Source of the DNA: Cololabis saira
Taxonomy: Eukaryota; Chordata; Actinopteri; Beloniformes; Belonidae
Length of the DNA: 64,000 bases
NCBI RefSeq assembly: GCF_033807715.1
Contig: NC_084599.1
Location: 33,344,160-33,408,159 of the forward strand
Direction: 5' to 3'
Shown here: in pieces, positions 49,321 to 63,866 of the stretch
Position numbering within the stretch: the stretch's first letter is position 1
How the letters are laid out: every line of letters starts with the position of its first letter
Position numbers and translations under genes: made by a program
The notes under the pieces: generated by a model
Databases searched by the model: none
What the model saw: the letters and a program-made list of their open reading frames with translations, nothing else
What the model was told of the DNA's origin: nothing

Positions 49321-51520
49321 ACTCTCTGTCACGTACCGTCACTCCCACCGTGCAGCCCCTGCTACCCCTGCAGCCGCACACCTTTCACTCATCATGATGT
49401 GTCAACTGTTTGCAAGAGAGGGAGCAAAGATGGTCGGCACTTTGACCCGCGCCGCGACGGCAATGGCGTGTAAGACACACGGGCCTCATTGTTTGTGGGA
49501 TGGATCAATCACGAAACACCTTAGGGTCTTTTCCTGAACTTTGGTCACCCAGCTGGGTGGGTAGGGTTTGTTAGCAGAAGATCAAGAGATGAAGAAAGCC
49601 ATGAGTAAACAGAAGCATGCCTCTGTGCTTTCTCTTTGGGAAACTTTCATTATTTTTCTCTCACAATAACCAACTTGTTTAGTGTGGAAATCTTTAAATG
49701 CAAAAACTCCAGCTGACCCAATATGTGTCCAACGGTCCTCTTTTGCACTACCTCCGCATCAAAACTGGACAGGATTGGGTGTCATTGTAAGATAACACTA
49801 TATGGTCAAGCATATTGGATTCCATCTGACTGAATCTTAAAATTAAGCTTAAAATCATGGGATCACAACTGCTGCATTCATCCAGACTGACAGCGATATC
49901 AGCGCACTAGATACAGCCATTTACTTAGTTTTCCTGTTTTCACCTTTTCTCAGCATATACTACATCTGAAATTTAATGTCACAACTGAAGATTTTCCTCC
50001 TTTGGATTTCCAAACCTTAATTTAATCATGAACTTATTCAACTATAATTTAAGTTGAATCATATACTTTGTGAAACATGTGAGAGCCCAACAAGTTACAA
50101 CAGCCCTGCCTCAAACCAGGCCTCTCAGTTTCCTCAACATCACAGACATGGCGGACAGTAATCCAATTGATTATCATTAACTGTTCAGCCCATGTGATTG
50201 AATTTATGCCCAAATCCAATATATGTGGTATTTTCTCAAGGAATAAGTCTGTTCAAAGTGAAAACACATATTTAAGTGCCACCAATTCAGCCAGCAGTAA
50301 TTCCAAGTTGGAGAGGCTTGCAGCCTTATGTAGGCCAATTTTATTTGAAGGGGAGGTATTGAGCGACTTGCAGGCTCCGTCTATCCGTTCAGAGTCACTC
50401 AGCTGAAAAATTCCTGCCACCAAAGTCTTAATTTGAAGCATGCCGATTTCAAAACAAGCTAATTTGATCCAACCAGGATGTAAAAAGGTAGCATTCACAA
50501 TCATCATCAAAAGCAACTGTTGTCACAACTTAGACCATTTCATCCATTCAAGGAAATGTTGAATGCACAATTCTTCACTTGACGCAATAAAACAATTAAA
50601 GATTTTGATCCTCTTAAGGACCAAAGGGATGAATAAACTGTGATGCTGGGGTGTCTGAATCACTTTTGTCACTCTGCGTGCAGTTTAACTTATAAAAGCA
50701 AGCCTAAGCTGAAGCTGTAACAGTCCTTAGATCAGGGGTCTGATCCTTTGTGCATATGTAAGTCAACGGGCAGAAATGTGCAGTGCAGTGCAGTGCGTTT
50801 TACCCTTCATCATTTCAACTTAATATACATGGAAAGGTTTCCGTTGCCTCCTATCAACAACACTCCACAGAGAAAAGGCATCAACAAGTCACTGCTGACC
50901 AGACTTTGTTATGATATGAATCTTTATTTCGGCTTGTACAGAACAAGATGAAAAGGAAGAAAAAAAACAACATTTCTTTTGCCGAAAAGGTGTAGGCTGA
51001 AGCCGTAGCTTATAGTGCCTACCCTTTTTTCTTATGATCAGCAAAAATATGAGACATTAGTTTAATTTTTTTAATTCAGGATGAGAAATATGTACTTTTT
51101 TTTACTCTCCTCACTCCCTGGGGATAGAAAGAGTACATCATTTTAATCAGACTGGTTTTTGTTTGCTCTGTTGCACAAGAGCAGATGGAGCAGAGGTGAT
51201 GATTCTCCATCAAAACCATGATAAACTGCTATTGTAATAAACTGCTGTGAATAATAAGCTACAAACAGTTGGATTTGCACATGTAAGAACTGTAGATATA
51301 CTATTGAATAGTAAGTAAAAAATAACTGTTTAGAAGAGATTTTATATAAAAATAATTAAAAGCTGCACAAAGGACTTTATGTCTTGTTTAAATACCAGTT
51401 TCAATTTCATTTGAAGGTATATTTGATGACTCTTATGGAAGCTTCAGCTACTATTCTCGTCTCCCGTTCCTGCTACCAGCATCCCAGATGTTTCTTGTAT
51501 CGCTTTTTATCACACTTCAG

Positions 51521-52626
51521 CAGTGGTGGACAGTAACAGAGTAAATTTACTTGAGTACTGTACTTAAGTACATATCCAGAGGATTTGTACTTTACTTGAG
51601 TATTAGATTTCTTTGGTACTTATTACTCTTACTTGAATACATTTCCAAGACAAATATTTTTACTTTTACTCGAGTAAATTTCTAGGAAGGCTGAAAAGTA
51701 CTCGTTACTTTCAGGTCTGCTCTTTTTTCTTCTTCCCTAAAATCCTATTGGACACAAGCTGTTTTTTGTCAAAGGAGGAGACCTATCACAGTGCACGCTC
51801 TCCACTGGGATGTAGTAAAGCGGAAATACGTCAAGCCTCCTCAAAACGATACCGCCAAAGTAGCCTGCGTTTGTTAAGACAGAGCTGCAACAATTAATTT
51901 AGAAAAAATATAGTAATTTACTGATGTGGAAAATAAGAAATTTACTCTAAAGGCTCAGTTATGCTTCTGCGTCAAAATGACGCCGTGCCTACGGCGTGTG
52001 GTTTGGATCGACGCAGAGGACACGCCGTCACCTGCGCCGTCTCTGACGTGCACCTCCTGAAAATTGTAACTACGCGTCGAGGAGACGCCGACACACGCAG
52101 ACGGAGAGGGCTGTGATTGGTTCGTTTGAAAGCGAAGCATTTCCGGTTTCCGGTTTGAATCAGTAGTGAACTTCCAGGGCTCTTTTCTTCGTTTATGTGT
52201 GATTTTTTTTGTTTTTGTTTTTTGCACAATAGTTGTCCTTATTTCTTTGATTTACTGTGACCGGAAAAAGTCGGATAAACCATTCAGAAAAAGATAGCTA
52301 ACTAGTGGCCGCGGGGGGTACTGCACCGCGACCAAATGGAGAGACGGAGAAGTCTGAAGGGTTCAGCACGGCGTCACGGCTGCGGCGTGTGCTCTGCGTT
52401 GGTGTGACGCAGAACCATAACTGAGCCTTTACTCTTACTTTTACTTAAAGTACATTTAAAAGCATTTACTTTTGGATACTTAAGTACCTTTAAAAGCAAG
52501 TACTTTTCTACTCTTACTCGAGTAATATTTTGACTGAGCTACTTTTACTTGTAACGGAGTAAATTTTGACCAGTAGTATTTGTACTCTTACTCAAGTACT
52601 GGGGTCGAGTACTCTGTCCACCTCTG
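51521..52626. mobile_element. hAT-type MITE with an internal insertion, 1106 bp
   Basis: CAGTGGTGGACAGTAACAGA at the left and GTACTCTGTCCACCTCTG at the right are inverted ends with small differences. The exact duplication CACTTCAG flanks the element (51513-51520, 52627-52634). Subterminal TTTACTTGAGTA, TACTCGAGTAA and CTTACTCAAGTACT motifs repeat in both halves. The centre is occupied by a separate TIR element (51949-52430). Without it the host is about 620 bp. Confidence 0.93.
51949..52430. mobile_element. TIR element nested in a hAT MITE, 482 bp
   Basis: AAAGGCTCAGTTATGCTTCT at the left is opposite AGAACCATAACTGAGCCTTT at the right. Internal GACGCC/ACGGCGT stretches are also inverted. TTTACTCT occurs just left of the element (51941-51948) and overlaps the right end (52428-52435), so the exact boundaries and duplication length are ambiguous (5-8 bp by one reading). 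It belongs to the same end family as the 110-bp element at 37884-37993. The unique GC-rich interior shows no intact protein. Confidence 0.8.
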
Positions 52627-52634
52627 CACTTCAG

Positions 52635-55041
<2,407 letters not shown>

Positions 55042-55514
55042 TTAAAGCAGCATGAGGCAAGAATAAGAAATGAGACTCATTAGCGCCACGACGACCGTCG
55101 GGGTTACTGCAGCCAACAGCGAAGCCGGCACGGGAGCGCGCACAGACTCCTCACAGCACTAGTGGGCTTTGAGTGGCGCTGGGTCGTTTGCCGGCTGTGG
55201 AAGAATCCATGTCTACCCAAACAGAAGTTTGGATCCACCGCGCTCATCTTCTTCCTGTATCCAAGCCGAGCGACGTTGAGAACGCGCATGCAGCGTCATT
55301 TGACGTCACATCCGCAGGACAGCGCGGGAAATTCGGGCCCAGAATTGCAGCACATTTTGCAGCACACAGCCTGTTCAAGGCAACGGAGAGATACACTAGA
55401 GGGCTCATTCTTTTTGGTTTGGAACGCTTCATCTGACATTATTACTAGAAAACTTAAAACGTATACGCATTTTTTTCATAAATCCTGCCTCAATCCTGCC
55501 TCATGCTCCTTTAA
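55042..55514. mobile_element. MITE with TTAA-like ends, long copy (473 bp)
   Basis: The left end TTAAAGCAGCATGAGGCAAG and the right end CTGCCTCATGCTCCTTTAA are inverted copies. Both ends include TTAA, which is probably the target. The right third (CAGCACACAGCCTGTTCAAG through CATCTGACATTATTACTAG) is shared almost base for base with the copy at 57081-57305. A GC-rich interior (55110-55330) is unique to this copy. No protein is recognised. Confidence 0.75.
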
Positions 55515-55930
55515 GTTTTTACCAAGTATGATGGTATAAAATATAAAATCAATATCTTTTTAGCACCTTGCATACAGAAGACAGCAGTCTGGGGGCTCTG
55601 AGTTTAGAGAACCAGGGAGTCGAGCTGGTCTCTGGTCAGTAGAGGGACAAAAAGAGAGCACATTTTTGCTGATGCCCTAAAGCCATTTGCAGCAAGTGAT
55701 CACCGCTTGCTGGTCGGCACTTGACCATTATGCGTGAACAACTAAAGACCGATCAAAGAGGCTCCCTGACACATTGCTGAGTCAGCTGTGTAAGCAGAAA
55801 GATAATGAGCATGCTAAATATCTCCATATCTGAGCTACAGCGAATGAAAGGTTGAAGCATGGGGGGAAGTCACAATGAAAGGAACCAACAAAGCAAGGGA
55901 GGACACACTGCAATATTAAATGAAAGACGG

Positions 55931-56590
55931 TGGCTGTTTCCCAGTACGTGTTCTTGTGTGTACTTGTGTACTTGCGTGTACTTGTGTCCTTTTGTGTACT
56001 TGTGTCATTGTGAAACGTCATCATCTGCAGCCAACGTCCGGTTCCAATTCTCAAGACCGAGAACGGAAGGAATACCCAGATGGGTTCTCGCCCCGCCCGT
56101 TTGATCGAGGATGCATCCAGTGGAAACTTGCATAGACTTTAGATGGCAAAGTATCCCAGAATGCATTTCACACCAACAAGCGAAAGTAATAAAAGAAAAA
56201 AAGATTTGTAAATATAATGTAACAACTTTACTCTTGTTTAACTAAATGTAGTTTAGGATGTTTTAATGTGAGATTTATAGTTAATGTAACTTAGTATTTG
56301 TGGTAGAGTTATAAAGAAGTTATAAAGATATCGAACTTTATTTTTAATGCGACTGACAAAAGCCTAAAATCAATTAAAACATTGTATAAAATAATGGTTA
56401 TAAAAACTCATAGGGAAAGCAATATATGGTCCATTTTCAGTTGTTTTAATGTTTAAGGTTTTTTTTAAATTTTATAACCAATTACGCCGTAGATGTTTTT
56501 AAATAAGAGTTAGCTTGATAGCTGAGCTGTGATGTCATCAACTCGTACTCATAAGTCCAGACTTGCACTCTTGGGAACTGAGAAAAGGCC
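55931..56590. mobile_element. Possible eroded MITE with GTACTTGT repeats
   Basis: The left edge GTTTCCCAGTACGTGTTCTT is loosely mirrored by CACTCTTGGGAACTGAG at the right. GAAACGTCATCATC near the left edge is mirrored by GATGTCATCAACTCG near the right. The left part has a tandem of TGTACTTGTG-like units at 55954-56013. Ends are not exact and no target duplication was identified. Confidence 0.4.
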
Positions 56591-57080
56591 AATATTTTAG
56601 AAAAGCACCAACATGGAAATAAATAATTGCATAAACAGCTAGTGTAGCTCATTTCTTCCTCAGATCTGTTTTCCAGTCAGAACCTACTGTTTTGCCTGTG
56701 GTTTCATGACATGTCATCTGTCACTTCTCCCCTTGTCAACCAACCAAACAACCAAATACAGTGACTGACATGTTGTTAGAGCATGTAGTGTGTGACCTCC
56801 CTACTTCCAAACTCCCAATCAGCAAATCATGTAGTTTGACTACCATAGGAATCTGCTAGCATTGAGAGTCATGTAGTCTGAAGCTGCCCTAAAGCAACTC
56901 TAACTTTCGTAGCACTTTAAGCCAAAGCTATGTTATAAATTCTATAACACATCACTTTTCCATCAGATTTTTGCTTGATTTGTTACTAAAACTTATCAAA
57001 GACTGCTTGTGTTGCAACAAAATCCACAAAATCATTGGGTAATGCAAACGGGACCCAATGAGCAAAAAGTAAGATTTGGC
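56591..57080. other. Non-coding stretch
   Basis: AT-rich DNA between two mobile elements; nothing recognised. Confidence 0.3.
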
Positions 57081-57305
57081 TTAAAGGAGCATGAGGGTCC
57101 TTTTAAGAAATGAGACTCTCTAGCGCCACCCTTCGCCATGAGGCCGTTTGCAGCACACAGCCTGTTCAAGGCAACGGAGAGATACGCTAGAGGGCTCATT
57201 CTTTTAAGTTTGGAACGCTTCATCTGACATTATTACTAGAAAACTTAAAACGTATACGAATTTTTTTCATAAATCCTGCCTCAATCCTGCCTCATGCTCC
57301 TTTAA
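57081..57305. mobile_element. MITE with TTAA-like ends, internally deleted copy (225 bp)
   Basis: TTAAAGGAGCATGAGG and CTGCCTCATGCTCCTTTAA define the ends. The sequence equals the two outer parts of the 473-bp copy at 55042-55514 with its GC-rich centre removed, and the right part is nearly identical. Confidence 0.8.
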
Positions 57306-57370
57306 TGAGAAATGTTGAAGGTTTAAGATGATGAAAATTCACCTGATTTTAGTAACCTTTAGCCTTGCAC

Positions 57371-57764
57371 TAGGGCTGGGCGATTTTGGACAAAAATAAA
57401 ATCCCGATTTTTTTTTCTGAAAACCCGATTTTCGATTTCGATTTCGATTTTTTTGGAAAAACTACAAAATACAATGGAATAAATTGTTTCAAATATTTTA
57501 TCTTTATTTTTAAAGAAAAATAGCAAACAAATTTCCCTATTGGGAATGAAGTGCAATTGAAAGATACTGTAAATCCTCCTTGAGTTTAGTAAAGTGACAA
57601 CATTTATAATTTTCTTGACCAAACAAAGATGACTAGACGAGCTCTGTATGTAATGCTGCCAGCTGCAAAAAAGGAAAATCGATTTTCCGATTTTCCTTTT
57701 TTTAACATCGATTGTGATTAATAAATCCGATTTAGATTTAAAATCGATTAATCGCACAGCCCTA
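57371..57764. mobile_element. hAT-type MITE, 394 bp
   Basis: TAGGGCTGGGCGATT and its inverted counterpart AATCGCACAGCCCTA form the ends. The exact duplication CCTTGCAC is present at 57363-57370 and 57765-57772. Subterminal ATTTTCGATTTCGATT and AAATCGATTAATCG repeats are present in both arms. This is a familiar fish element type with no coding capacity. Confidence 0.93.
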
Positions 57765-59158
57765 CCTTGCACCCTTTCAAAAATCCTCCCTGGTGCTGAC
57801 CCGTATCTCTGCAGTTAAGAATGCCAATTAGTTTATACAGAACTCAACATCAACCATTACTGTATATATTATTTCTGCTTTGAGACTAGAATCCCGAATG
57901 CTCCCATGTCTAAATGTGATCAAATCCCTGCAGCTTTGTTCTAAACCCTTGTGGGAAATTTCGCCAGAAGAAGAAGAGATCAACACATTTGGATGAAATG
58001 TTTAGATAATCGTGCAGTGTAGCTCTGGCTCAAATAGCGGTAAAAGAAAACATGCAAAATATAGTTTATAGCTTGCAAACATGTGCTTATTTTCTTCAGG
58101 AGAGAAAATACTACAGCAGAAGTGTATCTAATATCATATCATTGCATATCTTTGCTTTCATTTTCGTTTCTGTTTATTGCTAGTGACTTTGGAGCAATTC
58201 ATCACAACTGCCCCTTTAAACACATGACTAAGAGAAACAAAAGTGCAATGTTCTTTTAACTACCTTTAAGGCAAATTGGCAATTGTTTGATTTATAGTAA
58301 CTCTATTGCTAACAGACCTTATTCGTGCACAGTTTGCCTGTGTGCAGCTTACGAGTAGAAACAGCCGCAGTCTCGGGAAGAGGGCTCAGACCAGACAAGG
58401 CCTGCGTTTCAAAGAAAAAACCGGATCCACACGTAAGTGGGCTCAATATTTGCAATAACACTGCTAATCTATGCAAACTTTCTCCAGCCTTGTTGAAACT
58501 CAGAATGCATGACCGGCCGTGCAAAGGCATATGGTAAGATACACTGCTAAAATGCAACAAAGGCCTACTTCTCTCCCGGCCTACAAAAGATTCCAACTTT
58601 CGCCATCCTGCCCAGCTGCCTAGAATAGACAACACAGACTCTTTTGTCAGGGTGAGTCAATCTGTGTGGGTGTGAATGCATTAGCCCTTCACAACAGAAT
58701 TATGCCCCTGGACTCCCCCGCTTTGCTTTCAAATATTCTGTGATAGGTTCCCGCGGTCATGTTTAGATCACTTCCGGACAATGATTTGCAATAAGGGAGA
58801 ATGAATGGCCACTATTGAGATGCTGTGCAATTATACTTGGACCTGCGAGTTGGGGAACACATAACCCTCAAAGGGCAACATGACAAACATGTTTTTCGGA
58901 GGCTGGTGACAAAGAGAGGGTTTTGATGTGACTGGGTATATTCCCTGAATTGAGTCATGTGGCAAGGTTATCACTGTGGTGCGTGGGCCCTTAGTTGCTC
59001 TGTTTGTCCATCTCTGCATTTTGCTTTTTTGCTTTCTGACTAATAGATTTATGTGTGTGTGATAGAGGGTGAGCCTGTATATGTATGTGTGGGTTGCAAT
59101 GCTGGCATGCATAGGCTCATCTGTGACAGTCTACGCTTGTGTGTGTTTGTCATTGCAG
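57765..59158. other. Non-coding stretch
   Basis: No repeat with ends or spliced exon was accepted. The block at 58320-58530 is complex and includes frames on both strands without splice support. Confidence 0.3.
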
Positions 59159-59282
59159 CCTGGGGAAAGGAATGGACCACAGCAGCAGTTTCACAAAGAG
59201 CCAGGCCTCTCTAAAGTCACCATTTCCAACTGCAAGTGGACCGCTGGTCATTATCACACACGCACGCAGCATCTGTGCAAAT
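59159..59282 (+). CDS. Weak exon candidate
   Basis: An acceptor-like TGTGTGTTTGTCATTGCAG ends at 59158 and a good donor GTGAGT starts at 59283, bounding 124 bp. Two frames are open throughout. One contains an ATG in favourable context (GGAATGG at 59169-59175 region) and reads M-D-H-S-S-S-F-T-K to S-I-C-A-N at the donor. The other starts P-G-E-R-N-G. The third frame, the only one compatible with direct joining to the exon at 18242-18347, is closed by a TAA. No family resemblance was seen, and this may be a chance pair of sites or a non-coding exon. Confidence 0.22.
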
Positions 59283-60113
59283 GTGAGTTCTCATCAAGGT
59301 CCATTGAGTACAAAATACAATTAATTCATTCTGGGATCGCCAGCAGGACCAAATGATCTGCTCTTTCTTCCAAAACACCACAGAATTTCAGTAATTACAG
59401 TCATATTAAATTAATCTGCACTGCACAATTTATGTTGAACAACACAATTTAAAGGGAAATTCTGGGATTTTTCAGTCGGGTCATTAGTATTATGTTTTAG
59501 TTCAGTAATTTACTCACCACTTCCACTGTAGTGTTTGAAGTGAATTAACTTAACAAAAGAAACAGCATCCTTAAACCTTATGCTTCTCTTAACAATCTGT
59601 CAAAATTTTAACTACCCTCTAAAACATTGATTTTTCTCTCTGCATCTTTATGTTGACCTTGTCTTCGACAATAGTTGTGTTTTTGGCATCTGGCCTGAAA
59701 AAGGCACCACGCAAATATTGTCCAGGGAAGTGCATGCATGCATGTACTGCATTCAGGCCAAATGGATCAAAGTACCAGATTCAAAATAGTTTAAATAATA
59801 AACCGACTTTGATGTAGCACTATAGTTAGGTGAGCAAATGCTTCCAAGCAAAATTAAATTGCCAAGGATGGTCAGAGCAGAGCTCAGTGGATTACAGCCA
59901 CCGAGGATAACAAGAGCTGCAGCAGGGAAACAGTGACAAGCTCAGGTGGTACATATTCCAGGTGAAGCAATAAACACAGACGCTATGAAGTCGAAGTTTC
60001 ACACACAGGTTGGAGCACACACAACTTGGTTTACAGAAACAGTTAGTTCAGTCAGTTTTTGCATGTCGAACTTATTTGAGTATTTCAGGAATGTTGTTGA
60101 TACTCTCGACTAT
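59283..60113. other. Non-coding stretch
   Basis: Nothing recognised; AT-rich with no bounded repeat. Confidence 0.3.
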
Positions 60114-60780
60114 GGTGGCTGAGACCCGCCATTGCTGAAAATAAAAGTAACGCTGCAAACAGAAACAAATGCCGCTGCTAATAAAATAAACGCTGCAAAT
60201 AAAAAGAAAAGCCAATGCAAATAAAATAAACGCTGCAAATATAAAGAAACTCCGCTGCAAATAAAGTAAGCGCCGCTGAAAAAAAAACAAAAAAAAACGA
60301 CGCAAATAAAAAACCCACAACGGAAGTGAATTACCGGGGACTATTTTTGCTGATGCACCGGTGTTTTTTATGTGAGAGGAGAAGAAGACGAAGAGGACGT
60401 AAGTGAAAAGGAAGAAATATGAAGAGCGAGGAATAAGAACAACAACGAACGAGAAAATATGTGAAAAGGTTAGTGTTAAACGTTGCTACGTGTAATTTTT
60501 AGGCTATGTAGCCCCAGGTGCATCGGCAAAAATAGTCCCCGATAATTCACTTCCGTTGTGGCTTTTTTATTTGCATGGTTTTTTTATTTAATTTGAAGCA
60601 GGGTTTATTTTATTTGCAGCAGGGTTTCTTTATATATTCAGCGTTTCTTTTATTTGCAGGGGCGTTTCTTTTTGTTTGCAGCGTTTATTTTCTTTGCTAA
60701 GAGTTTATTTTATTTGCAGCGGCGTTTGTTTCTGTTGGCAGCGTTACTATCATTTTCAGCAATGGCGGGTCTCGGCCACC
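60114..60780. mobile_element. Foldback element with tandem-repeat arms, 667 bp
   Basis: GGTGGCTGAGACCCGCCATT at the left mirrors AATGGCGGGTCTCGGCCACC at the right with one mismatch. The inner segments AACGGAAGTGAATTACCGGG and CCCCGATAATTCACTTCCGT are also mutually inverted. Each arm consists mainly of CGCTGCAAATAAA-type tandem units. The loop (about 60365-60515) is purine-rich without a protein frame. No clear target-site duplication was found, so the class is not assigned. Confidence 0.85.
60151..60270. repeat. 40-bp higher-order tandem repeat, 3 copies
   Basis: Alternating units of 22 and 18 bp, all beginning CGCTGC or a variant, form three 40-bp dimers without a gap (for example CGCTGCTAATAAAATAAA is one 18-bp unit). 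The opposite arm at about 60590-60755 has the same alternating arrangement in inverted orientation, with one extra 20-bp unit. Confidence 0.85.
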
Positions 60781-61094
60781 GTACGCGACAGCTCACTTAA
60801 AAAAAAAAAAAAAAGTATAGCTTCTAGCTTGTCACCTCAAAAATGAATAATATTTTAATGATAGGATTCACAGCTAAACAACAACTAGCTTGACAGGGGC
60901 CCTAGTCTTTACGATGGTGTCAACTGGCTAATTGTTACCATCCTAGACACTTATTGGACTGTATTTCTTTAAACTTACACGTCTTGGTTTCATGACATGA
61001 TATCAGAAATATAGCTCAGCTGTGTGGAGCGGATGGATTCAGAGGTTGGTGTCGTAGTTCCCTTCGCTGCTTATGATCACAGAGGCTACTGCTG

Positions 61095-61380
61095 TCATCC
61101 ATCCTTTAACTATACTTCTATCTATTTAAGGGGTCACTGGGTTCTGCTGGAACCTATCCCAGCATGCTTCAGGTGAAATGCCATCGCAGGACCACACATA
61201 GACAAACGACTACTACTCACTTCTATAGGTAATTAAGAATTGCCAATTAGCCTAACATACATGCTTTTGAACTGTGGGAGGAAGCCGAATTAAACAGAGA
61301 TAACCCATGCAGGCGGTGAGATACAGTAGCATGCAAACTCAAACCTGGAACCTGCTAGCTGCAGCAACGCTAATCACCAA
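61095..61380 (-). mobile_element. Eroded dispersed repeat copy
   Basis: On the minus strand the modules CAGTTCAAAAGCATGTATGT, CTAATTGGCAATTCTTAATT and the GATGGCATTTCACCTGAAG to GGGATAGGTTCCAGCAG portion follow the order of the copy at 43950-44215. Near 61340-61380 it retains part of the tRNA-like head (CCAGGTTTGAG). The (GGAT)n tail is reduced to a GGATGG remnant. Confidence 0.65.
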
Positions 61381-63866
61381 TCCAACGTGCTACCTACTAT
61401 TGTTGTTACATTTCCACAAACTTCCACAAACAAAAAGTGTCTGCATGGCTGAGTTAAGATGCAAAAATGTCCACTCTGTTAGTTGAGACACTGGAATAAA
61501 TATTGGGAAAAAATCCCTATATGGTGCCGTTAAAGCTTTCTGGAAAAGTTAAGATTGAAAGGAGTCCCACAGAACTTTGCATTGCATACCAACAGTGAAA
61601 CTTTACTTCAATGCTTGTGTTGTTCAGCAACGTTCTCTCATAACTCTGCATTTTCAAAACCTTAAGATATGTCAAACTTTTTACGTTTTTTAACATTTTG
61701 AACTTGAACTAAATATTTAAAAAATTGTCAATTTGTTTGAACTCAAAGCCATTTGTATTATAACATTGCGGTATTGTGAAATGTACTGTATGTCTGTCAT
61801 TGTTCCTTACTTTTGTTCGAAGTATGGACAGAACATCAACTAAACATCAAATGTACCAAAAACATGATTATAATGTTTAACTGGACAAAACTGAAGACTC
61901 ATGTCGGCTTTGTTTTCACAGTTTCACCTCAGTGTTTGCAGAATCAGCTGTTTGTCATAGCAGCTCACTTCTGTGTGTGTTTATATATCCGTTTGTGAAG
62001 TGGTCAACGCACTGTTATTAGCAGACAAATGTTCAATACGAACAAAGTAACTCAACGCTACAGAGGTCGCCCCCAGTCAGAAGGTATAAAAAGCCACTTG
62101 GAAACCAGTGCTGTTGGTTCATAATCAGAGATTTACTCTTCAAACTGATGGATGGTCGATATGTAGATTGGGTATTTTTGTCTTGTATTTGCAATCCATG
62201 TCACAGTCCACTCTTGATTTAGGATTTGCAGATGATTTCTCTCCTGCTGCAGAGTCATTATTGTTCTGCCCAGATGTGAAGAGCAGCAAACACCTGCAGT
62301 GTTTTGGTGAAAACTATGAAAATTAAACAAATGGGGGGGAAAATACATTTTCATTTACTACATATCCACATCTTTATGACCATCTGACTTCATTCCATGT
62401 GTCTTTTTATCTTTTTACATTTGTAACAATCATCTTTGAACAAATATTCAAAATAAATGTTCAAAAACAGTGACACTGAATATGGTCCGGAGAAACCATC
62501 TCTTAATTAAAAGCGTTTGTTGTTAGTAGTTACCTGTTTCTTTTTTCTTTTGTTAATATAAATTATCATATTATTATTATCATATTGCCAATTGTAATGA
62601 ATATTAAAATGATTTTTCAGATAACTCATGTGCTTATTTGAATGGTTTTATTTTTGTATTTGCGGTTATTAAGTTTAGAGCCACAATATGATTTTCGCAG
62701 ATATTAAACTAAACCAGTTCTGAGTTATTTCTTTACATGATTTCCACATTAAATTAGAGGTTGAAGGGAAATGTGCAATCTGGGATGAAAGCTGAATGCA
62801 TTTCCAAGTGACAGCTCGCGCACAAACACACACATTCATGCCCCGGCTCGCTGTATTTATCCACACGCGTCTAGACACATGCTCCACACACGTACATTGC
62901 ATTCACACAGCTTGGCCCATTAGCTGTGACATGTGACGTTTCGACGGGGCAAATGAAGCTCAACAATTGATGTCAGAGCCTTACAAATTAAACAAATGGG
63001 GGACCGCCATGGTGTATTAGGCACCCCAAACCCCCCGATGAACACGGCCGAGGCACACGCCAGCAGGACAACATTGTCTCGCTCTCCTCTCCTCCCCTAA
63101 ACAGGGGCTTTCAGAATAAGCGGGACAACGCCGCACAGATACACATTACGATCAGTCAATGTACGAAATGAAAGTAACTGCCCATTGATTGCCAATTGAG
63201 TCCTTGACAAGCAAATAAACAGCATTGTAGGGATCAATATGATTGATATGTTATTCAGTTGTTGATGTAGCATTTGGCTGTAGTGTATGTACACAGCTTG
63301 TGGAAGCACAGCAGGTCAAAGAACTGATGTCACCTAGTGAGCAAGCAGGTGCAATGCTCAGCAGAGTTCTGCTGCATGTGTTACACTGGCATCTTTGTTG
63401 CCTGCTTGCTATTTCTAATGTTAATAATGACATTTTAAGCAAATGTGGAGCTTAGGAAAGTCTTTTTTTGTCTGACATGGATCATAGTGGCATAACTACA
63501 AGGTATTAGCAGGACACGGTGGGTACTTAGTTTCCTGATGTAACTGGATAATTTACAATTCAGACATATACTGTATAAACACACAATGCTCTGGAAACAA
63601 TCAGAAAACTGTATAAGCAACATGAACGACGGATGCTGTTTTGCTTGAACCTGGCACACGTATTCATGTGCATTTGTCTGAGTGTTTGCTAATCCATATG
63701 CAAACATATTGACCATCGACAGACTTTCTGAAGGGTGAAACGTCCAGGGAGCAGAGCAGATCGGCGGGAATGAGTCACGATTAGGAACTCAACGATTCAC
63801 AGCACCTGCACACACTACATGCCAGACAAAATCACATCTAATCAAACTCAGTCTCACAGACACACA

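Larger units (their letters stand above)
47518..51520. other. Non-coding stretch
   Basis: Contains an AATT array near 48279-48300, a CT run at 49288-49320 and one doubtful coding candidate (48598-48739). No repeat with clear ends was found. Blocks at 49340-49560 and 50250-50420 are complex, non-repetitive and possibly regulatory. Confidence 0.35.

Noticed and set aside
57359..57772. 137-codon minus-strand frame
   Set aside because: It lies almost entirely inside the hAT-type MITE at 57371-57764, and no transposase motif is visible.
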